Below, in pieces: positions 23,320 through 34,283 of a stretch of 64,000 nucleotides of DNA. Position 1 is the stretch's first letter; the number at the start of each line of letters is the position of its first letter. Below the pieces are notes generated by a model that saw only the letters and a list, made by a program, of their open reading frames with translations, was not told the origin of the DNA and did not search any database. Source of the stretch: Linanthus parryae (taxonomy: Eukaryota > Streptophyta > Magnoliopsida > Ericales > Polemoniaceae); assembly GCA_023055425.1 (NCBI GenBank), contig JALGPY010000003.1, positions 22,999,001 through 23,063,000 of the forward strand, in the 5' to 3' direction. The translations under genes and the position numbers were made by a program.

Positions 23320-23990
23320 ATCTCTATGTCTGCAACTCCTCTCTCGCTCTCTCCCCTCGCTCCTGAATCGACCAGTCTGCAACTTCTCTCTCGCTCTCTC
23401 CCCTCGCTCTCTGAATCGAATCAATAGGTAAATAACTTCCTCTCCCTTTCTTCTACTGTTGTTTTTCCCCTTCTCTCCATTTTCTAGGGTTCCTCGGTTG
23501 ATTTCATGTATCTTCTGTTTGAATAATATTGTGTTTCAGTTGATTTCAGGGTTGATTTCAGTTCACACAACCAGTTTTGACATCGCCGTCACCGTCGACC
23601 AACACATCGCAGTCGCCGTCGACCCCCCCGACACGTTGCAGTCGCTCTTCTCTGTGGGGTTTTCTCTGCAAGGTCTGATCGAGGTCTAATCTCTCGACCA
23701 ACCGTTGATTCAGGTTAAGGTTTACTCTCTTTGGTTGGTTTGTGATTGTGATTTGTTGCTTTCTTCTCTTCTGTGATTGTGATTTGTTGCTTCTCTTATG
23801 TGATTGTGATTTGTTGCTTCGTTACTCTCTTTGGTTGGATTGTGATTGTGATTTGTTGCTTTCTTCTCAACCGTTGATTTGTCGCAGTCGCTCTTCTCTG
23901 TGGAGTTTTGTTGCTTTCTTCTCTTATGTTCTTCTCCTCATCTCCTATAGGGTTTTTAATTGGTTGACTGTAAGTAATTGTATGTTGATG
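23320..23990 (+). promoter_or_regulatory. CACTA-1 leader-like region with short tandem repeats
   Basis: CT-rich leader sequence with a duplicated block (TCTCTCGCTCTCTCCCCTCGCTC, near 23,340-23,430) is followed by several copies of GATTGTGATTTGTTGCTT (about 23,745-23,860). It occupies the same relative position as the CT-rich leader of CACTA-2 (28,450-28,670). A transcription start for the captured pieces downstream is inferred, not shown. Confidence 0.4.
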
Positions 23991-24030
23991 TAATTGGTTC
24001 TTACTTGCTCAAAAGCCACAATTGTGATTT

Positions 24031-24709
24031 TGCATAAGAGGGTGAATATAGTTAAAGGTGTGGAACGAGCTTTGTCTTACATGCACCATGACTGTTGGCC
24101 GCCTATTGTTCATCGTGATATATCTAGTAAGAACATTCTGATCGATGACGAGAATGAGGCTCGCGTTTCAGACTTTGGGACAGCTAAACTTCTGAGGCAT
24201 AACTCATCTAACTGGACAACATTTGTGGGCACATACGGATACATTGCCTCTGGTAAAAATATCTTACTACTTTTAGTAGATTTGTTCATGGATTTCTCTT
24301 TACTTAAGTTCACAATGGAAACAAATAAATAAATAAAAATAGAACGCAGAAAATTGCAACCTTCAGTTTCGAAAACTATTTAGATGTTTCTTCCATTTGC
24401 CCGCAGAATTTGCTTTACACAATGAAGGTAACTGAAAAGTGTGACGTGTATAGCTTTGGAGTGTTGGCATTTGAAGTTATCAAAGGAACACATCCCGGTG
24501 ATTCAATTTCCACTCTTTCAACCCAAGTTTTCAAAGAGTTGGAACTGACAGAAATGTTTGATCAACGCCTTCCACCGCCATCTCCTCAAGTGGACGAGAT
24601 GGTGAAGTGTGTTCTAGAACTGGCAGCTTCTTGCTTGCACCATAACCCCCAGTCTAGACCAACCATGAAAGTTGTTTATCGAGTTTTGTCCAACAAGACA
24701 ATTTCTTGA
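24031..24709 (+). pseudogene. Captured fragment of a leucine-rich-repeat receptor-like kinase gene
   Basis: Two exon pieces separated by an intron (about 24,254-24,406). The first encodes [40 protein letters not shown] and [10 protein letters not shown], so the catalytic HRD and DFG motifs are present. The second encodes KVTEKCDVYSFGVLAFEVIK and LAASCLHHNPQSRPTMKVV, the kinase C-lobe, to a stop at 24,709. Only subdomains VIb to XI are here. There is no ATP-binding loop, membrane segment or repeat ectodomain. An extra T near 24,413 (GCTTTACACA where GCTTACACA is expected) shifts the frame after the intron. It lies wholly inside CACTA-1, with its donor gene elsewhere in the genome. Retained intron borders point to capture of genomic DNA. 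Confidence 0.9.
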
Positions 24710-24978
24710 AAACACACAAAAGGTCCAAGGACCATGTCTAGATTTCTTCATGGGCTATCTAGATAATATGTATATCATGAGCTCCTTTTTTTCTTAAAAT
24801 TTCATAGTACTTGCTGTATGTTGAATGATCTTAGTATATGTCAGTGGAATCTTGATTTTCCTGTTCCTGGAACAGGAAAGGACTTACACCGAATGCATTA
24901 CCCTATAGAACCCTACCTAGCTTACAGGAAATAGCAATACTTGAAAGTTTATTTATGATTTTAATTCTTATGCTGTAG

Positions 24979-25215
24979 GTTTCAAGATCCATTGGTGATG
25001 CTTATCTGAAGAAAACTGAGTTCAACAAAGAACCCCTTCTGGCAAAGTTTAGGCTGCCAGAACCCTTCTCTGAGCCCATCCTTAGTCCTGAACCCTCAAT
25101 ATTGATTCACAAACTCAACCCAAAGGATCAGTTTCTAATATTTGCATCTGATGGGCTTTGGGAGCAGCTGAGCAACCAAGAAGCCGTTGATATTGTCAAT
25201 AACTCCCCACGCCAT
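24979..25215 (+). pseudogene. Captured PP2C protein phosphatase exon
   Basis: An exactly 79-codon exon-like block bounded by TAG before and GTAAGC after. It encodes [32 protein letters not shown] and [24 protein letters not shown] and ASDGLWE are PP2C metal-binding and core motifs, and the FRLPEPF segment is characteristic of the plant clade D type. The rest of the phosphatase (N-terminal metal sites and the C-terminal end) is absent, so it cannot be an enzyme by itself. It follows the kinase piece by about 270 bp in the same direction, within CACTA-1, and could be spliced into a chimeric transcript. Confidence 0.9.
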
Positions 25216-25485
25216 GTAAGCTTCTAATCTATCTTTGATTCTCAAGACGAAGATAATGCTATTTAGAAACTAAGGCTCCGTTTGGTTGGTAGTAAAACAT
25301 TTTCCTGTAAAAAATTTCCCTGGTTTTGGTGGTTTGGTGCAGTTTGGTTGGAGGTAAAATATTTTATTGTAAACTGTTTTCCCTCAAATGACGGTAAAAT
25401 GATTTACACATTTCAAATCCGTAAGCCATTTTCTGGAGAGTGAAGGAGCACAACAGCAACTCACACGTTTTTTTGTTGTTTGTGA

Positions 25486-25676
25486 GTGTCTATTCCAGCT
25501 CTGAATTTGCAGGTTCCAGGTAAGTCTGCGTGGACATACGAAGATGGGACGTCTGAAGCACTGACAAAGGCCGAGGAATCTGAAAAGAGGGCTGAAGTTG
25601 AACGAAGAAGCACAAAGGCTGCAGAGAAGCGTGTCGACACCCTAGAAGAGAGTATGTGCAATGTGGATAACTGATA
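25486..25676 (+). pseudogene. CACTA-1 remnant of the TnpA-like last exon
   Basis: Encodes GKSAWTYEDGTSEALTKAEE, SEKRAEVERRSTKAAEKRVD and TLEESM before a stop. This is the counterpart of KTAWTYDDGVSESLARAEAA in the last exon of the CACTA-2 second gene (38,061-38,465), but shortened. It shows CACTA-1 derives from a CACTA-2-like element. Confidence 0.85.
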
Positions 25677-25679
25677 TTG

Positions 25680-27240
25680 AATCATTTCAATCAACCGTCA
25701 TATGAAACTGAATCTGAGCTGGACGAAATCAGAGCTGCGTTATGAGCCAGAATCTGAGTTAGACGCTTCAGAGTTCAGAGATTTAGGTAAAGAGAATTAT
25801 TTTCTTGTATTGTACGAAATTCCATTAGAAGTGATTACATGCGATTTAAGTCGAACATAAATCCGGGAAGAAGAACTGAGCATAATCATAATAAGAAGAA
25901 CCGGGTTTGGATAAGAAGTAGAATTGGAGTCGGGTTTGAAAAATAATAAACAAAAAGTAATACTTCTATCTTAGAATCTTACCTTACATTCACCTTTAAC
26001 ACTATGAGTAAGAATTTCACATTTGCATAACTAGGTTTCCATCGTTAGAAAAAGCGAAATGACTTTTAGATCCCAGGACTTCCTCGTATCAGGACATGTT
26101 GATCTGAAAGTCAACAAGTGGTATATTTATACCGTATAGCTCTGGTCTCTCTTCAAATAAACATATTATGTATTATGAAAGATTTTCCCTGCTAAACTTA
26201 TGCAAAAGTGTTGCCTAATTTGATAGGAGTGGCCGTTATCAGTATAAAGGCCGAATTTGATCCTTGTCAAGTCTACTAGCAGGGATCTAAAACCAAATAA
26301 CTCCACAAAGTCAATGGTTGACAACACGTGGCATTTTTTTTTGATATTTCATGGCTTTTATAAAGATTCAACCTGGTCCAAAGAGAATACTAGTTCTAGA
26401 ATCTAGTTGTTTGAGTCCAAATAATTCGAGCTGTTTGTATGTAACTTGGGACTCAAATTGATAACGATGTGAATAGGTATTCTCGAACTTATAGATATGT
26501 GTTCTTTGAGGCACGTGGGCTCACTTATAGTGTTTGGTTCGATCATTTTCTCAATTATTTAACCATCCCCTGCATATTTAACATAATTCACTTTTCACCT
26601 TAAAATTAGAGTTCCGTATTTTGTATGGAACTAATATGTAGGCCATGGAAACTATAAATGAATTAGTCATGATATTTTTTCTTTCCTAATTAATATTATG
26701 ACGCCATTTTGGTTTGCAGAATTTCATGACGGAGTACTGAGTTTTGGGAATGTTGGTGGTATGACAGTTGAAGGCATAAAGGAACCACACTGACGGTAGA
26801 TACGCCATATCCACGCCTTTTTTATCAACAAGAAATTGGATAACTACAATCAACATGTTTTGGCTCCAGCTACGTGAGAGACAAGATAAAACTTACCAAC
26901 AAAGGCGACTTTGAATTTTTTGAACTGGGTTGTGATGCTAAAGTTTATGTAGTTTTGGCAATCTATGACATGTTGCTGAATGCAAGTAGTGTTTGTAGCC
27001 AACGTATTTCTTATGTAAAATGCCAATTTATGGTATCTTGTTTATGTTTAGCAGCATGTTTGGATGGTCTTCAAAAGTGGTTTTTTTTTTTTTTTGTTTT
27101 TTTTTTTTTTTTTTTTTTTTTTATTAAGTTGTGATAAAGGTGACAAGCATAAACGTCACAAGAAAGATGAAGTACCGACAAACTTCTCTTCTAGTGACTA
27201 TTCTGGATGTCATCTCTCTAACTACACATGAATATATGTT
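25680..27240. other. CACTA-1 3' interior, no gene recognised
   Basis: AT-rich sequence with no recognised domain. A run of T interrupted by one G spans about 27,080-27,122, just before the right subterminal repeats. Confidence 0.5.
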
Positions 27241-27482
27241 TGTCACCAGTTTTAAAGGCGACAAAAGGACATAGTCAGTAGAACGAAACTATCGACATAA
27301 ATTTATGTCGCTGCTTACTCTTTCTGCCGACAAACAGAACGCTTGTCGGCTATCACTCTAACGACGGAGCTATTGTGACTACGGATCGACAAACCAATTT
27401 CTGTCGGTAGAATATCTGCCTACAAATCTAGGCTATCTACCGACAAATTTCGCTGTCAACGGAGGCAGTATTTGTTGTAGTG

Positions 27483-27732
27483 TCTAGACATGCTTTCTTG
27501 TCATCAACTTCCCATTTCTGGTAAGCCTCAAGATCAGGTCTATATGCATCAGCTGGGCCGCCCAGTGGTACCCATGGCTCCATCTTTGCCATTTGGAAAT
27601 GATCAGACATACCTAGCTCAATCATGCGACATATCGCACATCTGTACCATGCACGGAAGTTGTCTCCCTTTAGAATTATAGCAGATTTAGGAAATAGATT
27701 CGTGTTCATCATGACTGAAAAACGAGACAAAA
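27483..27732 (-). pseudogene. Copia-1 gag N-terminal part
   Basis: Reads NLFPKSAIILKGDNFRAWYR, SDHFQMAKMEP and LEAYQKWEVDDKKACL, a Copia gag N-terminus, up to the CACTA-1 insertion. The continuation is at 22,574-22,854. The TCT duplication is shared by both sides. Confidence 0.82.
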
Positions 27733-28124
27733 TGGATATTAGTTACTAGCTTTGTTTAGCTCCTAAATAACATGTGACATCGATTAAACTTAATAGTTCC
27801 TCACAAGGACTCCACCAAAACCTAGCGTATATCCTAGGAATCAAATCTCATCACTTGTGATTTCCTATCAATTTTAATCATGTCATCATGTGAGCTCTTT
27901 TGTTTTAGTTCTTTAGCATGCGAGGTTAAACATATATATCCAATCACACGCAGTTATAACATAAAACAAGCATAAGCATAAATAAATATGCAATGGATGT
28001 GGCCCCTAAGGTGCACTTCCACTATTGAGAGTACTTCTTGAGCAAGTCTTGAACTCCATCTCATGCCATCTCGCCTACTTGAGGACTCCGAGCTTGAGAC
28101 TCCTTTAGACCGTCTATTTGCTCC

Positions 28125-30385
28125 CACTACAACAAATATGACATTTGTTGACAGTTTTTTTGTCGACAGACGATTTTATGTCGATGGTTACGCGATTAAT
28201 CGACAATATCAGAATTTGTCGATGCTCATGATATTTTTTGTCGACCTTTTAGTTATTATTTTATCATTCTCAATAATGTGGTCAATATAATGTGATTATT
28301 TATCCGATTTTGACATTACTTACATAGTGACATTTTTTTTTGTCAACTCCTGCTTTAAAAATTTGGAGGGTAACTTATTAATTTTTCCCGCACTCCCAAA
28401 TTGTAAGGAGGGAATAAAAAATTAATTCCCCCCACACGTTTTACGAGGTTATGCAGAAGTCTCTCACCTCTCTCACATTCACACGACTCTCCCAATTCCG
28501 TCTCTCTCAGAACTCTCTCACCCTCTCTCACCCTCAATCGATCGAATCGGTCTTCCCAGTCTCTCATCGATCGAATCCTTCAACAATCTTCGCCGTAGAT
28601 TGCTGTGAACGCCTCTTTAATCTTCGCCGGAGTTGCTGTGAACGCCTCTTCAATCGATTTCAGGTATGGGACTGTTTCATCTTCTTCTTCTTTGATCTCT
28701 CTGTAATCGACTATTTCATCTTCTTCTTCTTCTTTCGTTTGATGTTCTTGTTCCATCTCTGTGATGGCATCTTTCAATTTCTTGTCTTGTTCCATCTGTG
28801 TGTTGATTTGCATGTTCGATTCTGTGTTGATGTGTCTGATTATGTTGTCTTCTTCCATCTGCTAGTGATTTATGAGGCGTATGTGTGTGTGATTTGGTCT
28901 TCCATTGAAAGTTCTAGGGTTTTCTGCGGATTGGTTCATGTTCTAGGGTTAGTCGTCTTACAATTTCTTCAGACATGTATGTGTTCATGTTCTAGGGTTT
29001 CTTCAGATGGGTAATTTCTGTTTTAGGGTTTGGCCTCTTTAAATTTGTTCTGTCCTGTATGTTCATGTTCTAGGGTTTGCTGATTGAATGGGTCGTTACA
29101 TTCCAGCTTTGATTGGTCTGAAAGGTTATGCTTAATTCTCCCTTGTTTATGGTTATTGTTTCTGGAATGTGTACTGTATTTGCGTAAACATGTCCTGATT
29201 TACTTAGCAACCTGCAACAGTGAGATATCGACTTCCTCGGCATATATAGTGATATACACATGTCTTTAAACAGTTCAATTGCTCCCTGTAAACAGAAATC
29301 AGAAAAGCACTGTAGTACTAACTATCAATCAATCTAATTTCATGTACCAATTGATAGATTCATGAATGAATCGCAGGACATACAAAATCATTGTTGGCTA
29401 AAACCAGTCCAAGGTTATCGAGATCTGAAAGCATAAAAAGAAAAAGGAGAATGTGATTAACGCATACGTAGAAGTACTTATGTGAACTTGAAGTTGATAC
29501 TACAGTGATTTGGAATGATTAAATTAAGTGCGAAACTGTTACGATCAAACTCAGAATATACACAGATAATTAAACATTTCAATTGTTCATATAGGATTAC
29601 CTCTTATGCATATAGCACAAGCTAATAGACGCATACGTACAAGTATTTATGTTTGGTGCACTGCATATAGGATTACCTGTTGTGCATATCATTACGTGTT
29701 TTTTGTTACAGAGTCTTATTGCGGTTAATATTACTTTATGTCTGTATTGTCAGCTCTGAGCAGTTGAAGTTATTTTTTGCAGGTGGTGACTGTAAAGCTT
29801 GAGGCGATTGAAGTTTGTCGGACTGTCAAGTACTTGGCTGCCTGTTCTCGTTCTAAATTTCGGCCCTCCATTCTGTTAGTATGTTACTTTACATTTATTA
29901 TTATTCTATCTGCATTTGTTATTTTCGCATGTGACTTCTTTTCGTTTCATCTGTCTGTGTCCTGTAGAAATTGACATGGTATTTCATCTTCAAAGTATTT
30001 ACTGTCAGTATTGTTTCGTATCTGCATTGCTGCTATCGATAACTTTACGTAATAAAGCATTCGATACGCGGTTGTCTTGTTTCATGTGCTGTAGTTGTAT
30101 GAGTACGAACCGATACGTGCTTGTTTGTTGCTGCTTTAGTGTAGTGTTATATTTACGTGTTTGTGTTTACAGAATGTTATGAATTGAAAATAATGACTTT
30201 GTTATGAAGCAGTAACGGATAATGTACTGCATAGTCTCGTTACTCGTGCTTGTCTTGTTTGAAAATCATGCGTTTGTTCAACTGTCAACTTTAATTTGTT
30301 CACGGTGACATAACTGTTTCTGTTATTTTTGTTTTTTTTTTAATAAAAGTATTGATAGTTATATATATATGACGTGTAGGTAGTG
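28125..30385 (+). promoter_or_regulatory. CACTA-2 5' region: terminus, subterminal repeats, leader and first intron
   Basis: After the inverted end come GTCGAC-rich subterminal words (28,150-28,260), then a CT-rich leader (about 28,450-28,670) ending CGATTTCAGGTATGG, which looks like a splice donor. About 1.7 kb of non-coding sequence follows before the transposase ATG. A long leader intron is the simplest reading. No other gene was seen. Confidence 0.5.
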
Positions 30386-33300
30386 ATGGATCGAAGTTGG
30401 ATTGGGTTGAATGATAAATGGTGTGACGAATATGTTAATGGTGTTTCAAACTTCATTAAGTTTGCGAGTCGTCATGCTGATGGAATGAATAGGATACGTT
30501 GTCCATGTTCTAGGTGTGTTAACGTAACCTTCAGATCTCTTACTGATGTAAGAGAGCATCTGCATCAGAATGGGATGCTGGAAGGCTATGTGAATTGGGT
30601 ATTTCATGGGGAGGGTTACGGATTAGGTGAGGTTGCCGTGAATGTGTCCGGTGACTGTGTAGATGACATACCCGAGACACGCGTTGACGTGGAGGGCTTG
30701 ATAGGGGACTTACAAGAGGGTAGGTTTGCTGGTAATGTTGGGGATGATATATCATCCGATGGAACACATTTAAAAAACGGGGAGGGTGATACATTTGCTA
30801 AGCTGTTAAGCGATGCACAATGTGAGGCATACCCAGGGTGTCGGAAGTTCTCTAAGCTGTCACTAATAATACGGTTGCTGCATATTAAGACGCTTTGTAA
30901 ATGGAGTAATAAATCGGTGAACATGGTGTTAGATCTTCTTAGAGAGTTACTGCCGCCAGGTCACACTGTACCAAAGTCGTTTTATGAAGCTAAAAACATT
31001 TTACGTGAACTTGGGCTTGGTTATGTCAATATCCATGCATGTCCAAACAATTGTGCTCTGTATTGGAAGGAAAATGAGAATTTGGATCGCTGTCCCAATT
31101 CTGACTGTAGGGAATCTAGGTGGAAGGAATGTCGCAATGGGAAGAAAATTCCTCGGAAGGTTCTTAGATACTTCCCTGTGAAACCCAGGCTTCAAAAATT
31201 GTTCATGTCTAAAAACATTGCCAAGGATATGCGTTGGCACAAGGATCGGCGTGTGCATGACAGCAATGTCATTGCGCACCCGGCTGATGCTAAGCAATGG
31301 CAAGATTTTGACAAAGAACATGAATGGTTTGCTCAAGATCCTCGTAATATTAGGTTGGGATTAGCCAGTGATGGTTTTAATCCTTTCAGTAATATGAGTA
31401 GCACGTATAGTATGTGGCCTGTAATGCTTGTTATATACAATGTCGGGGCTACACAGGTTATGAAAGACCCGTTTATTATTATGCCCCTATTAATACCCGG
31501 GCCGCATTCACCGGGAAATGATATTGATGTTTTCTTCCGTCCGTTAATTGATGACTTGAAAGACTTGTGGGAAGTAGGTATAGAAACGTACGATGCTTAT
31601 TCTGGTGAAAGATTTATGTTGCATGCTGCACTATTGTGGACAATAAATGATTTCCCTGCATATGGTATGTTGTCCGGATGGAGTACCAAAGGGAAATTAG
31701 CGTGTCCACCGTGCAACAAGGAAACTCACCATATAAGATTGAAGCATAGTAAGAAACAGGTTTACATGGGTCATCGTCGGTTCTTACCACTCAATCATCC
31801 ATGGCGACGGAATAAAAAATTTAATGGTAAATTTGAGCTTAATCCTAAGCCGAAGGAGTTATCTGGAGATGATGTTCTTGATCAGTTAAAGTCACTTCCT
31901 TCAGATTTGAAGTTTGGAAAGACTTTAACTAACAAGAAGAGAAAACGGCCCGACAAAGAATTAAACTGGAGGAAAAGAAGTATTTTTTTCGAATTGAGCT
32001 ATTGGAAATCACTTAAGATCAGACATAACTTGGATGTCATGCATGTAGAGAAAAATGTTTGTGAGAGTGTGCTTGGGACTTTGATGAGTATTGATGGGAA
32101 AACAAAAGATACTGAAAACTCACGTAAAGATTTGGCGGAACTGGGTATTATGAAAGAGCTGCATGTACGCAACGAGGGTGATGGGGATGTCATTCCCCAT
32201 GCACCCTACTGTCTAGATGTCGGTGGAAGGAAAAATATTTGTGAATGGTTAAAAAATATTAAATTCCCTGACGGTTACGCGTCAAATATATCTCGTTGTG
32301 TGAGCAGCAATGATAACAAGATAATTGGCATGAAAAGCCATGATTATCATGTACTGTTACAACGGCTGCTGCCACTTGCTATACGTGGGAACTTGAGCAA
32401 ACAAATTTGTGATGCATTAACTGACCTTAGTATGTTCTTCAAAGAACTGTCTTCGCGAACTTTGACGGTCGAGTGCTTGGAGGGATTAGAAAGGGATATC
32501 GTTCTGATACTCTGTAAATTGGAGTTGATTTTTCCTCCTTCGTTCTTTGATGTTATGATGCACCTGCCAGTCCACCTTCCTCGAGAGGTAATGTATGGAG
32601 GACCAGTTCAATATCGCTGGATGTATCCCATTGAAAGGTTAGGCCTTTCGTAATTAATGAGGTTTTTGCATTATGTCATCCCTCAACAAATTTATCATTC
32701 ATATATACGTTGTGTAAACAGATTTCTATATACGCTAAAGCAATATGTGAGAAATAAGGCACGACCAGAAGGTTCAATTGCCGAAGCATACATCGACAAT
32801 GAATGTTTAAATTTCTGTTCGATGTATCTTGACGGCGTTGAAACAAGATATAATCGTGCGGACAGAAACCATGATGGAGTTAATATCAGCCGAAATAGTA
32901 GCTTGTCTATATTTTCTCGTCCTGTTCGGCCTTTGAGTGCCTCACAGGTTGAAAGGCTGACACCTTCAGAATATGAGATTGTTCGATGGTTTGTTTTACA
33001 CAACTGCGAAGAGATCGATACATATATGAAGTAAGTTTTTTTCTTAGGAAAACTTGATGTACCTTGGTCAATAATTTAGTCAAATGTTTAAATACTGTTG
33101 ACATGCATATGGCCGCAGTAAGCATCTTGAGGAAATTGAGTTGCGGGAGTCTTCGAATGTCGAGAAAACACATCAGCTTGAGTTTGCTGATTGGTTTAAG
33201 AATCTTGTAAGAGATCTTGTTACATAGCTTGTCATTTTGTAGTATATAATTTATATTGAATACGTTCTGAAACGTTTATATATATGTTTGATCAGATGGT

Positions 33301-34066
33301 TAAAAAGCGAATTGACATGTCTGTAGAGGCCACTGATGACCTTTACTCGCTTGCTTGTGGGCCTGATAGACATATTAAACGGTATACGGGATGTGTTATT
33401 AATGGCATGAGATTTCACACAAATGCACGTGACGAACGACGAGTGACTCAGAACTCTGGAGTTTTGGTGCGAGCCGACCATGAAGGAACCGAAATTGATT
33501 TCTATGGTGTTTTAACTGATATCATTGAGCTGACATATGTAGGAGGGTATCGTGTTTTTATTTTTAAGTGCAATTGGTTTAATACAGGAGATACGAAGAC
33601 AGGAGTTAGGAAAGATAAGTACTTCACTAGCGTGAACGTTAGTCGTACTTGGTATAAAGGGGAACCTTATATACTTGCGTCGCAGGCTCAACAAGTGTTC
33701 TATGTCCCAGATGTTATTCTAGGTAAGAACTACAGAATAGTTCAGAAGATTCAACCTAGAAATTGGTACAACATTTCTGAAACCGAAGAAGAAACAAGTA
33801 ATCGTGACATAGAGACCGATGCATATCAACAATCGTTTTCGACTGGTAAGAGTCCTGTCACTGAATTTGATGCTGAAGATAATTTTTTTCTAAGTGAGGG
33901 AGAAGAAGATATGAATGACGACGATGACGATGACGCCGCCGATGACGACGACGACAGTGATGACGGAGGTGGTGAGGACTACAGCAGCGACGGTACTCAC
34001 ATAGGTGATGATGATGATGGCGATGACGACGACGATTACGATACAGATTTGGGGGAGTTCACATAA
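30386..34066 (+). CDS. TNP2-type CACTA transposase, four exons, 1,139 aa
   Basis: Exons 30,386-32,637, 32,722-33,030, 33,119-33,206 and 33,296-34,066 join in frame to 1,140 codons including the stop, all with GT...AG introns. An N-terminal transposase-associated domain (MDRSWIGLNDKWCDEYVNG, IRCPCSRCVN) is followed by the TNP2 core (NDFPAYGMLSGWSTKGKLAC, CPPCNKETHH, HNLDVMHVEKN), a DUF4218-like region (MHLPVHLPREVMYGGPVQYR, YVRNKARPEGSIAEAY, ECLNFCSMYL) and a DUF4216-like region (YTGCVINGMRFHTNARDERR). It ends in a long Asp-rich acidic tail. TNP2 proteins bind and cut the element ends. An apparent stop at 32,651 lies in the first coding intron, and splicing restores ERFLYTLKQYVRNKARPEGS. Clear family assignment; activity is inferred from the open frame. 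Confidence 0.93.
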
Positions 34067-34283
34067 CTGCATTTCTATAATTTTTGTTGACTAGTATTTG
34101 GTTATTTGGATCTCTGTTTTTTGGGTATTATTTTTTCAGCTACTTGGATTTCAGTTATTTGGGATTGTAGTTAGTTTTTTTCAATTTGCGGACGAATTAA
34201 CGTTATTGTCTGTATGCATTCTTACCCGAAATTTATTTCGCATAGCATTTTGTTACACTTGAATTTGTAGATTACTGCAGGCC

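Larger units (their letters stand above)
22858..27482 (+). mobile_element. CACTA-1, non-autonomous CACTA element with captured host gene pieces
   Basis: The ends are CACTACAACAAATATGACCT on the left and TATTTGTTGTAGTG on the right, with a 3-bp target duplication TCT at 22,855-22,857 and 27,483-27,485. Subterminal repeats rich in GTCGAC and CCGACAAA lie near both ends (22,890-23,090 and 27,240-27,460). It shares its termini with CACTA-2. Its only transposase-like piece is a short TnpA-type exon (25,486-25,674). The body holds part of a receptor-like kinase gene and part of a PP2C gene, both in the element's sense direction. It would need transposase from elsewhere; CACTA-2 is a candidate. Confidence 0.95.

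Noticed and set aside
24031..24709. A functional receptor-like kinase gene
   Set aside because: It has only the kinase C-lobe, a frameshift after the intron, no ectodomain, and lies wholly within CACTA-1.
32638..32721. Apparent premature stop dividing the CACTA-2 transposase
   Set aside because: A GT...AG intron spans the stop, and splicing restores the conserved text YTLKQYVRNKARPEGS in frame.
33890..34072. Hydrophobic Val/Ile-rich minus-strand frame
   Set aside because: It is the antisense of the Asp-rich acidic tail of the CACTA-2 transposase.
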